Numbered from the stretch's first letter, positions 38,842-51,955 are shown. The stretch: DNA of 64,000 nt from Limnohabitans sp. DM1 (GCF_001269385.1 NZ_CXOO01000010.1:62001-126000); one strand, 5' to 3'. Program-made: numbers and translations. Notes: generated from the sequence alone by a model not told the origin.

Positions 38842-40057
38842 GGATTGCCTCCACAGGGTTGAGCCTGGCCGCCCGCAGGGCCGGGGCAAAGGCGGCCAGC
38901 AAGCCCGTCATCGAAGCCAGGCCCAAGGCGAGCGCAAACAAATTCGGGTCCAGCACCAGAGGAAACAAGGGCGTGCCATCGGCATTGAGCGCCAGGCGTT
39001 GCCACAGCACCAAACCACCGGCCCCCACCAGACAACCCAGCACCGCGCCCCCGAAACCCAGCACCCCACCTTGCAACAAGAACACCCGCAGGATTTGCCC
39101 CCGGGAAATGCCCATGGCCCGCAAAATGCCGATCTCGCGCGACTTTTGCACCACCGACACGACCAACACACTGGCAATGCCAAACGCCACCGACAGGCCC
39201 ACAAAAAAGCGGATGGCCGTGTTGGCGGTGGTCTGTGCACTGACAGCCGCAAAAAACTGTGCACTGCTCTTGATCCAGCTGTCGGCCTGCACCCCCAGGG
39301 CAGAGCTGATGCGCTGGGCGATGATTTCTGCGGCATACACATCGCGCACCGTGACTTCCATACTGGTGACACCGCCGGGCAAGCCCAACAGGCTTTGGGC
39401 TGTGCGCAGTGCCACAAAGGTGCTGCGCTGGTTGGCGCCTTTGCTCCCCAAGTCAAACACGCCCGACACCGTGAGGGTGAAGGCCTCCCCTGACGCGTTG
39501 GTCACACGCAATTTGTCGCCCACGCCCACGCCCAGATCGCTGCCCAACTCCAGGCCAATCAAGATGTCCTGACCCGTCAAGCGGGGCTCGCCAAACACGA
39601 TTTTTTCGGGCAGCTTGACGATCTGAAAATACGCCTCGGGCTCCACTCCCGTGAGCGAAATCGCCCGACTGGCACTGCCGCGCACCGCCAGCGCAGAACC
39701 ACTGACCACCGGCGCCACCACCAACACCCCCGGCATGCTGCCAATCTGGCGTTGCAGGGCCTGCCATTGGTCAATCGATTTGAGCCGCTGCAAGGGCGGC
39801 TGAACAATGGCGGCATTGACACTGTCTTCGCGCAGTGATCGCGTCACTTCTTTTGGGGGCAGCAACTGAATGTGCGCTTGCGCCGACAAGACCCGCTGAA
39901 TGAAATTGCTTTGCAAACCCGCCAGCAACGCTGACATGAACACAATCACGCCCACGCCAATGGCCACACCGGTCAGGATGAACACGGTCTGCAAACGCCC
40001 CTCGCGCAAAAAGCGGATGGCCACAATCCATTCGAACGGTATCCAGGTCTTGTACAT
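38834..40057 (-). CDS. ABC transporter permease (MacB/FtsX-like)
   Basis: A 407-aa permease with the FtsX/MacB plan: one N-terminal transmembrane helix ([20 protein letters not shown]), a periplasmic domain of about 220 residues, and three C-terminal helices ([40 protein letters not shown] and [20 protein letters not shown]). The final segment [12 protein letters not shown] is the usual MacB/LolC ending. Start at ATG 40057; a TTG 9 bp upstream adjoins the adaptor stop. Confidence 0.92.
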   Translation of the reverse strand: MYKTWIPFEWIVAIRFLREGRLQTVFILTGVAIGVGVIVFMSALLAGLQSNFIQRVLSAQAHIQLLPPKEVTRSLREDSVNAAIVQPPLQRLKSIDQWQALQRQIGSMPGVLVVAPVVSGSALAVRGSASRAISLTGVEPEAYFQIVKLPEKIVFGEPRLTGQDILIGLELGSDLGVGVGDKLRVTNASGEAFTLTVSGVFDLGSKGANQRSTFVALRTAQSLLGLPGGVTSMEVTVRDVYAAEIIAQRISSALGVQADSWIKSSAQFFAAVSAQTTANTAIRFFVGLSVAFGIASVLVVSVVQKSREIGILRAMGISRGQILRVFLLQGGVLGFGGAVLGCLVGAGGLVLWQRLALNADGTPLFPLVLDPNLFALALGLASMTGLLAAFAPALRAARLNPVEAIRG

Positions 40058-40066
40058 GGCCTGCAA

Positions 40067-41290
40067 TCAGGGGACTGAGACGGACTGCAAGCGCACGCGC
40101 TGACCCACACGCAAATTGACGGGCGCCTCCAGCACCGCATCGCCTTCGCGCAAGCCCTGCAGCACCTCAACCCAGTCCCCGCCGCGCAAGCCCAATTGCA
40201 CCGGTGTGTGCTCGGCATGCCCCGCCACCACCCGCCACACCCAGGGCGCGCCGCTCGAGATGTCATGCACCGCATTCAGGGGCAAGGCCAGGGCTTTGTC
40301 GCGCCGCGCCACTTCCATGTCCACCGACACCGTCATGTCCTGCTTGAGGAACTCGGGCTTCTCGGGCACATCCAGGCGCACCTCCACCGCGCCGGTTTGT
40401 GCATTGACGCCTGGATGGATGAAGGCCACCACCGCCTTGAAATGCTGCTGGGCATAGGCATCGGCCGAAGCCAGCGCCTGTTGACCCAGTGAAATGAGGT
40501 GCAGGTTTTTCTCATCAATCTGAACCACCAGCTGCGTGCGCCCTTCGGGCGACAGCGTCATCAAGACCTTGCCCGCCTGCACCACATCACCAGCTTCCAC
40601 ATGGCGCGTGATGACTTGTCCTGCCACAGGGGCCTCAATCCTTGCATAGCGGGCGCGTGCACGGGCGGTCTGGGCATTGGCCTGGGCCTCGGCCACCGCC
40701 CCCAAAGCCAGCGCATGCTCACTGCCCGATGGATTGGCCGATTCCAGTTGCTTGCGGGCAGACAGCGCCTGTGCATCGGCCAGCGCCAGCGCTTTGCGCG
40801 ATTCATCCAGGGCTGCTTGCCCGACAAAGCCTTGGTCAAACAACTCTTTTTGACGCTGCCAGTTAGATCGGGCCAGATTGGCCTGGGCCAGCGCCTGATG
40901 CAAGGTTTGCTGCGCCACAGGGGCTTGCAAGTCTTGCAGCTGCCGCAAGCGCCCTCGGGCCTGCACCACGGCCATTTCGGCTTGCCGCTGCAAGGCATTC
41001 AACTCCGCAGACACCAGCTCGATCAACACCTCGCCCTGACGCACCGTCTGCCCCTCCACCGCTGACACACGGGCCACCGTTCCGGTGATTTGAGCGCCCA
41101 TGTCCACACGGTGCGGCGTCTGCACCCGCCCCGTGGCCACCACGGTCTGCACCAAATCGCGGCGCTGGATGGACTGCGCCACCACTTGCGGCCCCATCCA
41201 CCAGTGCCATCCCAGCGCCGCCACCAGAAACAAGGCACAGCCCACCAGCAAATGCCAGCGGTATGCGCGAACCCAGGTCAAAGCCAACAT
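40067..41290 (-). CDS. Efflux RND/ABC periplasmic adaptor subunit (MacA-like)
   Basis: Membrane-fusion protein of 407 aa: N-terminal membrane anchor (LLVGCALFLVAALGWHWWM), lipoyl halves (TGTVARVSAVEGQTVRQGEV and EAPVAGQVITRHVEAGDVVQ), a long alpha-hairpin between them (about residues 110-215) and beta-barrel regions. It is the first gene of adaptor-permease-ATPase, so the set resembles MacAB. An outer-membrane TolC partner is not encoded here. Cargo unknown. Confidence 0.92.
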   Translation of the reverse strand: MLALTWVRAYRWHLLVGCALFLVAALGWHWWMGPQVVAQSIQRRDLVQTVVATGRVQTPHRVDMGAQITGTVARVSAVEGQTVRQGEVLIELVSAELNALQRQAEMAVVQARGRLRQLQDLQAPVAQQTLHQALAQANLARSNWQRQKELFDQGFVGQAALDESRKALALADAQALSARKQLESANPSGSEHALALGAVAEAQANAQTARARARYARIEAPVAGQVITRHVEAGDVVQAGKVLMTLSPEGRTQLVVQIDEKNLHLISLGQQALASADAYAQQHFKAVVAFIHPGVNAQTGAVEVRLDVPEKPEFLKQDMTVSVDMEVARRDKALALPLNAVHDISSGAPWVWRVVAGHAEHTPVQLGLRGGDWVEVLQGLREGDAVLEAPVNLRVGQRVRLQSVSVP

Positions 41291-41415
41291 CCACTCCCCA
41301 ATGAATCACGTCCGGCAGCCCAAACCGCCGCGCAGATCAGATTCATTGTGTTCAAGGCCTGAACATGCTCACCTGATGCAGATCAAGAAATCGCCTGTCA
41401 TAGGCGCCAAGCGTC

Positions 41416-41482
41416 GTCCGACTCTGCGAGTGCCGACCTACGGGGACCGCGCTGCCGTAGGTCGGTGGTCGAAGACTCCGAC
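41416..41482. repeat. REP-like element, copy 4
   Basis: Two hairpins and a larger stem: GTCCGACTC-TGC-GAGTGCCGAC, then CCGACCTACGG (41433-41443) pairing perfectly with CCGTAGGTCGG (41455-41465), then GTCGGTGGTCGAAGACTCCGAC. It shares its first hairpin with copy 1. It lies between the adaptor start and the livF terminator. Confidence 0.85.
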
Positions 41483-41525
41483 AGATGACTGCCAACCCGC
41501 AGTGCATGGGTCATGGGTACATCCC

Positions 41526-41562
41526 CAAAAAGCCAAAGGGCCGGTGCACCGGCCCTTTGGCA
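41526..41562 (-). terminator. Terminator of the livHMGF operon
   Basis: Perfect palindrome CCAAAGGGCCGG-TGCA-CCGGCCCTTTGG (41533-41560); on the minus strand it is followed by CTTTTTGGGG. It begins 21 bp after the livF stop. Confidence 0.9.
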
Positions 41563-41580
41563 TCTCAGCGCCTGAAGCGA

Positions 41581-42297
41581 TCACTCGCCCAGGTAGGCGG
41601 CCCTGACTTTGGGGTCTTCGAGCATGTCCTTGCCCACGCCCGTCATGGTGATGAGACCGGAGTCCATCACATAACCCCGGTCGGCAATGGCCAAGGCACG
41701 GCTGGCGTTTTGCTCCACCAGCAGCACCGTGACGCCCTGAGCGTAAACATCGCGCACCACCTCGAAGATCTTGTCGACCATGATGGGTGACAAGCCCATG
41801 GACGGCTCATCCAGCAGCAAGACCTTGGGGCGGCTCATCAGGGCGCGGCCCATGGCCAGCATTTGCTGCTCGCCGCCGGACATGGTGCCGGCCAGCTGGT
41901 CCTTGCGCTCGCGCAGACGCGGGAAGATGGTGAACATCTTCTCAATGTCGTCGGCGATGCCTTTTGTGTCCGAACGGATGTACGCGCCCATTTGCAGGTT
42001 TTCGGTGATGGTCATGCGGGTGAACACGCCACGGCCTTCGGGCACCATGGCCAGGCCTTGCTTGACCAGATCCCAAGGGCCTTGACCCTTGATGCTCTTG
42101 CCCAGGTATTCGATGTCCCCCACCTGCAAAGGCAAGGTGCCCGTGATGGCCTTCATGGTGGTGGTTTTGCCCGCACCGTTGGAGCCGATCAGCGACACCA
42201 GTTCGCCCTCGCGCACCTCCAGGCTCACGCCCTTGACCGCCTGAATGCCGCCGTAGCCGACTTGCAGGTCTTTGACTTTCAAAAGAACATTGGCCAT
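41581..42297 (-). CDS. livF: Branched-chain amino acid ABC transporter ATPase LivF
   Basis: Second ATPase of the HAAT-type importer, 238 aa: Walker A GSNGAGKTTT, signature TMSGGEQQMLAMGRAL and Walker B VLLLDEPSMGLSP. The start is the ATG at 42297, one base after the livG stop. Together with LivG it powers the LivHM channel. Last gene of livH-livM-livG-livF; a terminator follows. Confidence 0.95.
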   Translation of the reverse strand: MANVLLKVKDLQVGYGGIQAVKGVSLEVREGELVSLIGSNGAGKTTTMKAITGTLPLQVGDIEYLGKSIKGQGPWDLVKQGLAMVPEGRGVFTRMTITENLQMGAYIRSDTKGIADDIEKMFTIFPRLRERKDQLAGTMSGGEQQMLAMGRALMSRPKVLLLDEPSMGLSPIMVDKIFEVVRDVYAQGVTVLLVEQNASRALAIADRGYVMDSGLITMTGVGKDMLEDPKVRAAYLGE

Positions 42298-42298
42298 C

Positions 42299-43072
42299 TC
42301 AGTGCCCTCCCGTGCCCAGATAGGCCTCAATCACTTTTTCATTCTTCTGCACATCTGCAGGCGTGCCTTCGGCAATTTGCTTGCCGTAGTCGAGCACCGT
42401 CACACGGTCACACAAGCCCATGACCAGCTTCACGTCATGTTCAATCAGCAAAATGGTGCGGTTGTCCTTGCGGATCTGGTCGATCAACTCGCGCAATTGC
42501 ACCTTTTCGGTCGCGTTCATGCCGGCCGCTGGTTCGTCCAGGGCAATCAGTTGTGGATCGGTGGCCAAAGCGCGGGCAATTTCCAGGCGACGCTGGTCAC
42601 CATAGGACAAGGTGCGGGCTTTGTAGTCGGCGTATTTGCCGATGCCCACATAGTCCAGCAGTTCGTGCGCCCGTTTGGCAATGGCGGCTTCCTCGGCCTT
42701 GAAGCCGGGTGTGCGAAAAATGGCCCCGAGCAAACCGGAGTGGCTGCGCACATGGCGGCCCACCATCACGTTTTCGAGGGCGGTCATTTCGGCGAACAAG
42801 CGGATGTTCTGGAACGTGCGGGCAATGCCCGCCTTGGCCACTTCGTGCACGGCAGTGGGCTGGTAAGGCTTGCCTGCCAGCTCAAACGAGCCGGTATCGG
42901 GTGTGTACAGGCCAGTGATCACGTTGAAGAATGTGGTCTTGCCCGCGCCGTTGGGGCCGATCAGGCCATAAACCTGGCCGCGCTGGATGGTCATGCCCAC
43001 ATCAGTCAGGGCTTGCAGACCGCCAAAACGTTTGGAAATGCCTGCAACTTGGAGAACGGTATCTTGTGTCAT
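42299..43072 (-). CDS. livG: Branched-chain amino acid ABC transporter ATPase LivG
   Basis: First ATPase of the importer, about 257 aa (E. coli LivG has 255): Walker A GPNGAGKTTFFNV, the LivG-type ARTFQNIRLFAEMTALENVMV, a variant signature LSYGDQRRLEIARAL and Walker B LIALDEPAAGMN. An ATG at 43087 that overlaps the livM stop is an alternative start. Confidence 0.95.
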   Translation of the reverse strand: MTQDTVLQVAGISKRFGGLQALTDVGMTIQRGQVYGLIGPNGAGKTTFFNVITGLYTPDTGSFELAGKPYQPTAVHEVAKAGIARTFQNIRLFAEMTALENVMVGRHVRSHSGLLGAIFRTPGFKAEEAAIAKRAHELLDYVGIGKYADYKARTLSYGDQRRLEIARALATDPQLIALDEPAAGMNATEKVQLRELIDQIRKDNRTILLIEHDVKLVMGLCDRVTVLDYGKQIAEGTPADVQKNEKVIEAYLGTGGH

Positions 43073-43083
43073 GTGCAGGTCTT

Positions 43084-44160
43084 TCATTTCGTCTTGAGCG
43101 ATTTGCCGTGTTCGGGCGATGGCCACAAGCCACGAGGACGCATCAACATGATCACGATCATGGCCAAAGCCACCAACAGCTGGCGCATGATGGACGCGTC
43201 CAATCGGCCGCCGGTCATCTCTTGCAAAGGACCGGCCACGTAGCGCAACACTTCGGGCAATGCCGACAACAAAATCGCGCCCAAAATCACGCCCGGCAAA
43301 TAACCCAGCCCCCCCAACACCACCATGGCCACGATCATCACCGACTCCATCAGGCTGAAGGATTCGGGCGAGATGAAGCCTTGAAAGCCTGCAAACATGG
43401 CCCCCGACACACCACCAAATGTGGCGCCCATGCCAAATGCCAACAACTTCAGGTTGCGGGTGTTCAGGCCCATGGCCTTGGCCGCGATTTCGTCTTCACG
43501 AATGGCCATCCAGGCGCGGCCAATGCGCGAAAACTCCAGACGGTGCGAGATCAAAATGGCCAGCAGCACCAGGCTCAGGAACAGGTAGTAGTAGAGCGAC
43601 ACCGAGGAAATTTCGAAGTCACCGATCATCAGTTTCTTGCCCAGGTTGATGCCAAAAATGGAAATCGGGTCGATCTGATCGAGCCCTTTGGGGCCGTTGG
43701 TGATGTTGACGGGGTGGTCCAGGTTGTTCATGAACACGCGGATGATTTCGCCAAAACCCAAAGTGACGATGGCCAGGTAGTCCCCTCGCAACTTGAGCGT
43801 GGGCGCCCCCAGCAGCATGCCAAAAATGCCCGCCAAAGCCGCACCCACGGGCACGATCAGCCAGATGGGCATGTGCATGCCCTCCGGAAAGGCTGCCGCG
43901 ATCCACGCGAAGGTGTTGAACAGGTGGGGCGACGACAGCAGGCCATACATGTAGGCCCCCACTGCGAAGAAAGCCACATAGCCCAAATCGAGCAAGCCGG
44001 CATAACCCACCACGATGTTCAGGCCAACGGCCAACAAGATGTAAAGCAAGGCCATGTCGGCAATGCGCACCCAGGCGTTGCCAAAGCCCTGAAGAATCAG
44101 GGGCAGCACGATGAGCGCCACGCCAATCAGGATGTATTGAAGTGTTTTGTTGATTTTCAT
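43084..44160 (-). CDS. livM: Branched-chain amino acid ABC transporter permease LivM
   Basis: Inner-membrane permease, 358 aa, with about 10 hydrophobic segments. The EAA-like cytoplasmic loop is the WMAIREDEIAAKAMGLNTRN motif typical of LivM. The start at 44160 is preferred because AAGGG lies 9 bp upstream. The operon carries no periplasmic binding protein gene in this window, so the ligand could be a branched-chain amino acid or another amide or acid handled by HAAT systems. Confidence 0.95.
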   Translation of the reverse strand: MKINKTLQYILIGVALIVLPLILQGFGNAWVRIADMALLYILLAVGLNIVVGYAGLLDLGYVAFFAVGAYMYGLLSSPHLFNTFAWIAAAFPEGMHMPIWLIVPVGAALAGIFGMLLGAPTLKLRGDYLAIVTLGFGEIIRVFMNNLDHPVNITNGPKGLDQIDPISIFGINLGKKLMIGDFEISSVSLYYYLFLSLVLLAILISHRLEFSRIGRAWMAIREDEIAAKAMGLNTRNLKLLAFGMGATFGGVSGAMFAGFQGFISPESFSLMESVMIVAMVVLGGLGYLPGVILGAILLSALPEVLRYVAGPLQEMTGGRLDASIMRQLLVALAMIVIMLMRPRGLWPSPEHGKSLKTK

Positions 44161-44177
44161 GACAGGGGTCCCTTCCA

Positions 44178-45107
44178 TCAAGCCCGGTCGGCCACGCGTT
44201 CACCCATCAGGCCCGAAGGGCGCAGGGTCAGCACAAAGATCAACACAATGAACGCAAAGATGTCGGTGTAGTGGCTGCCCAACACGCCGCCTGTCAGCTG
44301 GCCAATGTAGCCCGAGCCGATGGCCTCAATCAGGCCCAGCAAGATGCCGCCCACCACCGCGCCCGACAAGTTGCCAATGCCACCAAACACGGCAGCCGTG
44401 AAGGCTTTGAGTCCGGGCAAAAAGCCCATGGCGTGCTGCGCCGTGCCGTAGTTGGAGGCGTACATCACGCCTGCAATGGCCGCCAAAATCGCGCCGATCA
44501 CAAAGGTGGCCGAAATCACCATGTCGGGCTTGACGCCCATCAAACCGGCCACGCGGGGGTTTTCAGCCGTGGCGCGCATGGCGCGACCCAAACGGGTGTA
44601 ATTGACCAGCCACATCAGGACCGCCAAAGACACCGCTGTCACGCCCAAAATCATGATTTGCGTGGGGGTGATGACCGCACCACCGAGATTGATCGGTGTG
44701 CTGGACAGCAAGGTGGGATAAGCTTTGTAGTTGGGCTTCCAAATGATCATGGCCACGGTCTGCAACAAGATGCTCATGCCAATGGCCGTGATCAGGGGGG
44801 CCAATTTGGGGCTGTTGCGCAGCGGGCGGTAGGCGACTTTTTCAATCGTGAAGTTCAGCACGACAGCCACCACGCAGGCAATCAGGGTGGCCAAGATCAA
44901 AATGATCCAGCCCGGGGTGCCCGGCATGGCACTCTGCATCATGCCGATGGCGGACCAGCTCGTCAAAGCGCCCACCATCAGCACTTCACCGTGCGCAAAA
45001 TTGATCAGGTTGATGATGCCGTACACCATGGTGTAGCCCAAGGCCACCAAAGCGTACATGCTGCCCATGACCAGGCCATTGATGACCTGTTGCAGGAAGA
45101 CGTCCAT
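44178..45107 (-). CDS. livH: Branched-chain amino acid ABC transporter permease LivH
   Basis: Inner-membrane permease, 309 aa: MDVFLQQVINGLVMGSMYAL start, LGYTMVYGIINLINFAHGEV, and the cytoplasmic RAMRATAENPRVAGLMGV motif. A GGAG lies upstream of the ATG. First gene of the liv operon; its promoter must lie in the ~100 bp before the rarA terminator. Confidence 0.96.
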   Translation of the reverse strand: MDVFLQQVINGLVMGSMYALVALGYTMVYGIINLINFAHGEVLMVGALTSWSAIGMMQSAMPGTPGWIILILATLIACVVAVVLNFTIEKVAYRPLRNSPKLAPLITAIGMSILLQTVAMIIWKPNYKAYPTLLSSTPINLGGAVITPTQIMILGVTAVSLAVLMWLVNYTRLGRAMRATAENPRVAGLMGVKPDMVISATFVIGAILAAIAGVMYASNYGTAQHAMGFLPGLKAFTAAVFGGIGNLSGAVVGGILLGLIEAIGSGYIGQLTGGVLGSHYTDIFAFIVLIFVLTLRPSGLMGERVADRA

Positions 45108-45205
45108 ATTTCATTTCTCCGTGTTTTGACCTGCGCTTAGCAGACCACGCTTCGGTTGTTGTAATGAAGTCAAGAAACACCTTTTGGGTGAGCCCTGACA
45201 ACTAG

Positions 45206-45242
45206 CAAAAACCCCGCCAGATCGATGCAAGGCCTGGCGGGG
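45206..45242 (-). terminator. Terminator of ftsK-lolA-rarA
   Basis: CCCCGCCAG / CTGGCGGGG with a 13-nt loop; on the minus strand the stem is followed by TTTTTG. It lies 54 bp after the rarA stop. Confidence 0.88.
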
Positions 45243-45296
45243 TGGCGGGATTGTAGTGAAAGAAAACATGGCATCAGTATTCAATTCCCTACGGAA

Positions 45297-46589
45297 TTAC
45301 CCTGCCGCCAAATTCTTCTTTCGCAGTTCTTCCAGTTTGTCAGCGATTTTGATCTCCAAACCCCGGCGCACGGGCCTGTAAAAACCTGGATCGGCCATGC
45401 CATCGGGCAGGTAATGCTCACCCGCTGCAAAGCCATCTTCCTCGTCGTGAGCGTAGCGGTAACCTTTGCCGTAATCGAGGTCTTTCATCAGCTTTGTGGG
45501 CGCGTTGCGCAAGTGCATGGGCACGGGGCGTGTGCCGTCTTTTTTGACAAAGGCGCGGGCTTCGTTGTAGGCCTTGTAGGCGGCGTTCGACTTGGGCGCC
45601 ATGGCCAGATAAATCACGCATTGGGCCAGGGTCAACTCCCCTTCCGGGCTGCCCAGGCGCTCATACACCTCACAGGCATCGAGCGCCATGCGCAAGGCCC
45701 GGGGATCGGCCAGGCCCACGTCTTCACTGGCCATGCGGATCAATCGCCTGGCCATGTAACGCGGATCGGCACCGCCATCGAGCATGCGCACAAACCAATA
45801 CAGTGCTGCGTCAGGGTCCGAACCACGCACGGATTTGTGCAGGGCGCTGATGGTGTCGTAAAACTGCTCGCCACCCTTGTCATAGCGGCGCATGCGTTCG
45901 CCCAGCACGCGCAGCAGCCACTCGTCGGTCACAGGGTCAACGCCTTGCTGCTTGGCCGCCATCGACAAGGTTTCCAGTGTGTTGAGCAAGCGCCGGGCAT
46001 CGCCATCGGCATAGGCCAGCAAACGGCTCAGGGCCTGGGGCTCAATGGGCGGCACAGCTTGTATGGATTGCGCGCGCAACACAATGTTGTTCAGATCGTC
46101 TTCATTGAGCGGCTGCAAGACGTACACCGCCGCCCGAGAGAGCAAGGCCGAATTCACCTCAAACGAGGGGTTTTCCGTGGTGGCCCCGATGAAGGTGAAC
46201 AGCCCGCTTTCCACATGCGGCAAAAACGCGTCTTGCTGGCTTTTGTTGAAGCGGTGCACCTCATCGACAAACATGATGGTGCGCTGCGGGTGCAGGCCGC
46301 TGCGGGCCAGTTCTGCTTTTTCCACCGCTTCGCGGATGTCCTTGACACCCCCCAGCACCGCGCTGATGCTCAGGAACTGGGCATCAAAGGCATCGGCCAT
46401 CAAACGGGCAATGGTGGTTTTGCCCACGCCCGGCGGCCCCCACAAAATGCAGCTGTGCGGCTGGCCTGACTCGAAAGCCAGTCGCAAAGCCATGCCTTCG
46501 CCCAACAAATGCTGCTGACCAATCACCTCACCCAAGTGACGGGGACGCAGGCGCTCAGCCAGTGGCGCATGGGGTGGGGCTGCAGGCAT
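45297..46589 (-). CDS. rarA: Replication-associated recombination protein A (RarA/MgsA)
   Basis: AAA+ ATPase acting at stalled replication forks, 430 aa. It shows LAERLRPRHLGEVIGQQHLL, Walker A GPPGVGKTTIARLMAD, Walker B MFVDEVHRFNKSQQDAFLP and sensor GATTENPSFEVN, with the C-terminal MgsA tetramerisation domain. Start at ATG 46589; a TTG 9 bp upstream is possible. Gene order ftsK-lolA-rarA(-serS) is conserved, but serS is about 11 kb away here. Confidence 0.95.
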   Translation of the reverse strand: MPAAPPHAPLAERLRPRHLGEVIGQQHLLGEGMALRLAFESGQPHSCILWGPPGVGKTTIARLMADAFDAQFLSISAVLGGVKDIREAVEKAELARSGLHPQRTIMFVDEVHRFNKSQQDAFLPHVESGLFTFIGATTENPSFEVNSALLSRAAVYVLQPLNEDDLNNIVLRAQSIQAVPPIEPQALSRLLAYADGDARRLLNTLETLSMAAKQQGVDPVTDEWLLRVLGERMRRYDKGGEQFYDTISALHKSVRGSDPDAALYWFVRMLDGGADPRYMARRLIRMASEDVGLADPRALRMALDACEVYERLGSPEGELTLAQCVIYLAMAPKSNAAYKAYNEARAFVKKDGTRPVPMHLRNAPTKLMKDLDYGKGYRYAHDEEDGFAAGEHYLPDGMADPGFYRPVRRGLEIKIADKLEELRKKNLAAG

Positions 46590-46605
46590 GGCGTTCAAAA
46601 AGGCT

Positions 46606-47271
46606 TCAAGGACGGATCACATCCACCCCGGCAGGCACCCGAAAGGCAAAGGTCTGTGTAGGCAAAGCGGGGTTGAGTTCAAAGACTGAAAAGCTCAGCA
46701 CTGAGCGCTGGCCCAGGCTGTCTTGCACATCAAGCACCGACAAGACCACCCCTTGATCGGTGCTGCGCAAGCCCACGAGCACAGTCTGGATTTGGCCTTC
46801 CGACCTTTTGGGCGTGGCACGCACCCACTGCAAACCGTCCTTGTCGGGCTCGGACTTGAACTGGAAATCGGCTTTCAGGGCCTCCAGATCGGAGGCCGCC
46901 GTGAGCAAGGCAGCAGGCGTGGCGCCCAGCATCTGGGCTTGGGGGCGCGCCGTCACCTGATTGAGATCCAGATCGTGCAGCCACAAGGTCTGGCCGTCGG
47001 CCACCAGGGTTTGCACAAAGGGCTTGCGGTAGTCAAACCGGAACTTGCCAGGCCGTTGGAACTCGAAGCTGCCGCTGGAGGTTTTGACACGCGGCGGCTG
47101 CCCGGCTTTGGCGGGCGATGTGACCACCTGCGTGAACTGTGCACGGCCACTGCGGGCCTGCTTCATGAATTGCGACAGGGCTTCCAGGCCATCGGCGTGC
47201 ACCCAAGGGCTGGCCAGCATGGCCACACCCAGACACCAAACACCGATCCAATCACGACGAAAAATGTTCAT
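46606..47271 (-). CDS. lolA: Outer-membrane lipoprotein carrier protein LolA
   Basis: Periplasmic chaperone carrying lipoproteins from LolCDE to LolB. About 221 aa with a signal peptide (WIGVWCLGVAMLASPWVHA, cleaved before DGLEAL) and LolA features SGSFEFQRPGKFRFDYRKPF and LVADGQTLWLHDLDLNQVT. An alternative GTG start at 47280 overlaps the ftsK stop. Between ftsK and rarA, its usual place. Confidence 0.94.
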   Translation of the reverse strand: MNIFRRDWIGVWCLGVAMLASPWVHADGLEALSQFMKQARSGRAQFTQVVTSPAKAGQPPRVKTSSGSFEFQRPGKFRFDYRKPFVQTLVADGQTLWLHDLDLNQVTARPQAQMLGATPAALLTAASDLEALKADFQFKSEPDKDGLQWVRATPKRSEGQIQTVLVGLRSTDQGVVLSVLDVQDSLGQRSVLSFSVFELNPALPTQTFAFRVPAGVDVIRP

Positions 47272-47276
47272 AAGAC

Positions 47277-50870
<3,594 letters not shown>

Positions 50871-50954
50871 ATCACTGCCGCGATCGCACTCGAAAGGAAA
50901 CCTGAGCCCTGCGATCCAGAAGTTGACTGCCAACGAACAGCGAATGGGTGCAGG

Positions 50955-51012
50955 GGGTGCCTGCCGGGGTGATGTGGCAAAGCGAAGCGCCTCTGAACCC
51001 CGGCAGGCACCC
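50955..51012. repeat. Constant-core, variable-stem element, copy A
   Basis: A perfect 16-bp inverted repeat (GGGTGCCTGCCGGGGT at 50955-50970; complement at 50997-51012) encloses a 26-nt core (50971-50996) that begins GATGTGGCAAAG and ends GCGCCTCTGA. The same 26 bases occur in reverse orientation at 58092-58117 within entirely different stem arms. It lies 85 bp after trxB, in the gap before rpmB. Confidence 0.9.
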
Positions 51013-51095
51013 GCAACGACTCCCCACCAAGGCTCGAACCACCCTGAATGGGTCACAAAAGACCGACCAAGGAGTCCCAGCCCCTGCTTTCTGGC

Positions 51096-51101
51096 TATAA
51101 T
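51096..51101 (+). promoter_or_regulatory. Putative -10 of the rpmB-rpmG promoter
   Basis: Perfect TATAAT in GGCTATAATCTGAGG; no convincing -35. It would give a leader of about 160 nt to rpmB containing a hairpin CCCGAATGTCATTCGGG-like (51121-51142) and a GC-rich region. Confidence 0.5.
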
Positions 51102-51266
51102 CTGAGGCTTTGCTGGAACTGCCCGGAATGTCATTCGGGATCACGGAGCCAGCGATCTGGGATACCGCCACCCATCTTGGCGAGGTGAGGCTGGAGCGCC
51201 AGGCCCCGTGCAAATCTGCACGAGACCCATCGGCACCGGCTGTTTAAAAAGTATCGGAGTGTCCAC

Positions 51267-51500
51267 ATGGCACGCGTTTGCGACGTAACGGGCAAAGGCC
51301 CAATGACGGGAAACAACGTTTCCCACGCCAACAACAAAACCAAGCGCCGGTTCCTGCCGAACCTGCAATACCGTCGTTTCTGGGTTGAAACAGAAAACCG
51401 TTGGGTGCGTCTGCGCGTCTCCAGCGCTGCTCTGCGCCTGATCGACAAAAACGGCATCGATGCCGTGCTCGCAGACCTGCGCGCACGCGGTCAAGCCTAA
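51267..51500 (+). CDS. rpmB: 50S ribosomal protein L28
   Basis: Large-subunit protein of 77 aa: [20 protein letters not shown] start, [11 protein letters not shown] and [18 protein letters not shown] end, all typical of L28. It is followed after 26 bp by rpmG, the standard pair. Confidence 0.98.
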   Translation: MARVCDVTGKGPMTGNNVSHANNKTKRRFLPNLQYRRFWVETENRWVRLRVSSAALRLIDKNGIDAVLADLRARGQA

Positions 51501-51526
51501 ACCCAGAACATTAGGAGTCATACACC

Positions 51527-51697
51527 ATGGCAACCAAAGGCGGACGCGAAAAAATCAAGCTGGAATCCACAGCTGGCACTGGTCACTTCTACACGACCAG
51601 CAAAAACAAGAAAACCATGCCCGAGAAAATGTCGATCATGAAGTTCGACCCCAAAGCTCGCAAGCACGTTGAATACAAGGAAATCAAGCTGAAGTAA
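51527..51697 (+). CDS. rpmG: 50S ribosomal protein L33
   Basis: A 56-aa large-subunit protein: [40 protein letters not shown] and a basic end [13 protein letters not shown]. No zinc-binding cysteine pairs (the Cys-minus type). AGGAG lies 11 bp before the ATG. It is cotranscribed with rpmB and followed by a strong terminator. Confidence 0.97.
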   Translation: MATKGGREKIKLESTAGTGHFYTTSKNKKTMPEKMSIMKFDPKARKHVEYKEIKLK

Positions 51698-51714
51698 TTC
51701 AGCCTGAGCCTTGC

Positions 51715-51750
51715 AACAAAAAACCCGCTGTTCACACAGCGGGTTTTTTT
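51715..51750 (+). terminator. Terminator of rpmB-rpmG
   Basis: AAAAAACCCGCTGT / ACAGCGGGTTTTTTT hairpin with a TCAC loop, 20 bp after the rpmG stop. Confidence 0.95.
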
Positions 51751-51772
51751 ATGTCCGAAACAGTGGTGGTTG

Positions 51773-51880
51773 CAGGTCGTCTGTCGAAGACCCCGACAAA
51801 TGCTTACCCATCATCCACGCCCATGTTGGCATGTACCCTTGGGACGCCAACAACGTCGGACTCTTCGAGTACCGACCTAC
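51773..51880. repeat. REP-like element, copy 5
   Basis: Two hairpins of the family: GTCGTCTGTCGAAGACCCCGAC (51776-51797) and GTCGGACTC-TTC-GAGTACCGACCTAC (51855-51880). Between them GTTGGC and GCCAAC can pair. It lies between the rpmG terminator and the desaturase terminator. Confidence 0.8.
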
Positions 51881-51904
51881 GGGGGCCGCAACCCGGAAAC
51901 CCTC

Positions 51905-51936
51905 CCCAAAACAAACAGGGCCCGAAGGCCCTGTCT
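51905..51936 (-). terminator. Terminator of the desaturase gene
   Basis: ACAGGGCC-CGAA-GGCCCTGT (51915-51934); on the minus strand followed by TTGTTTTGGGG. It lies 21 bp after the desaturase stop. Confidence 0.85.
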
Positions 51937-51955
51937 GGATGTGTTCGCTTGAAAA

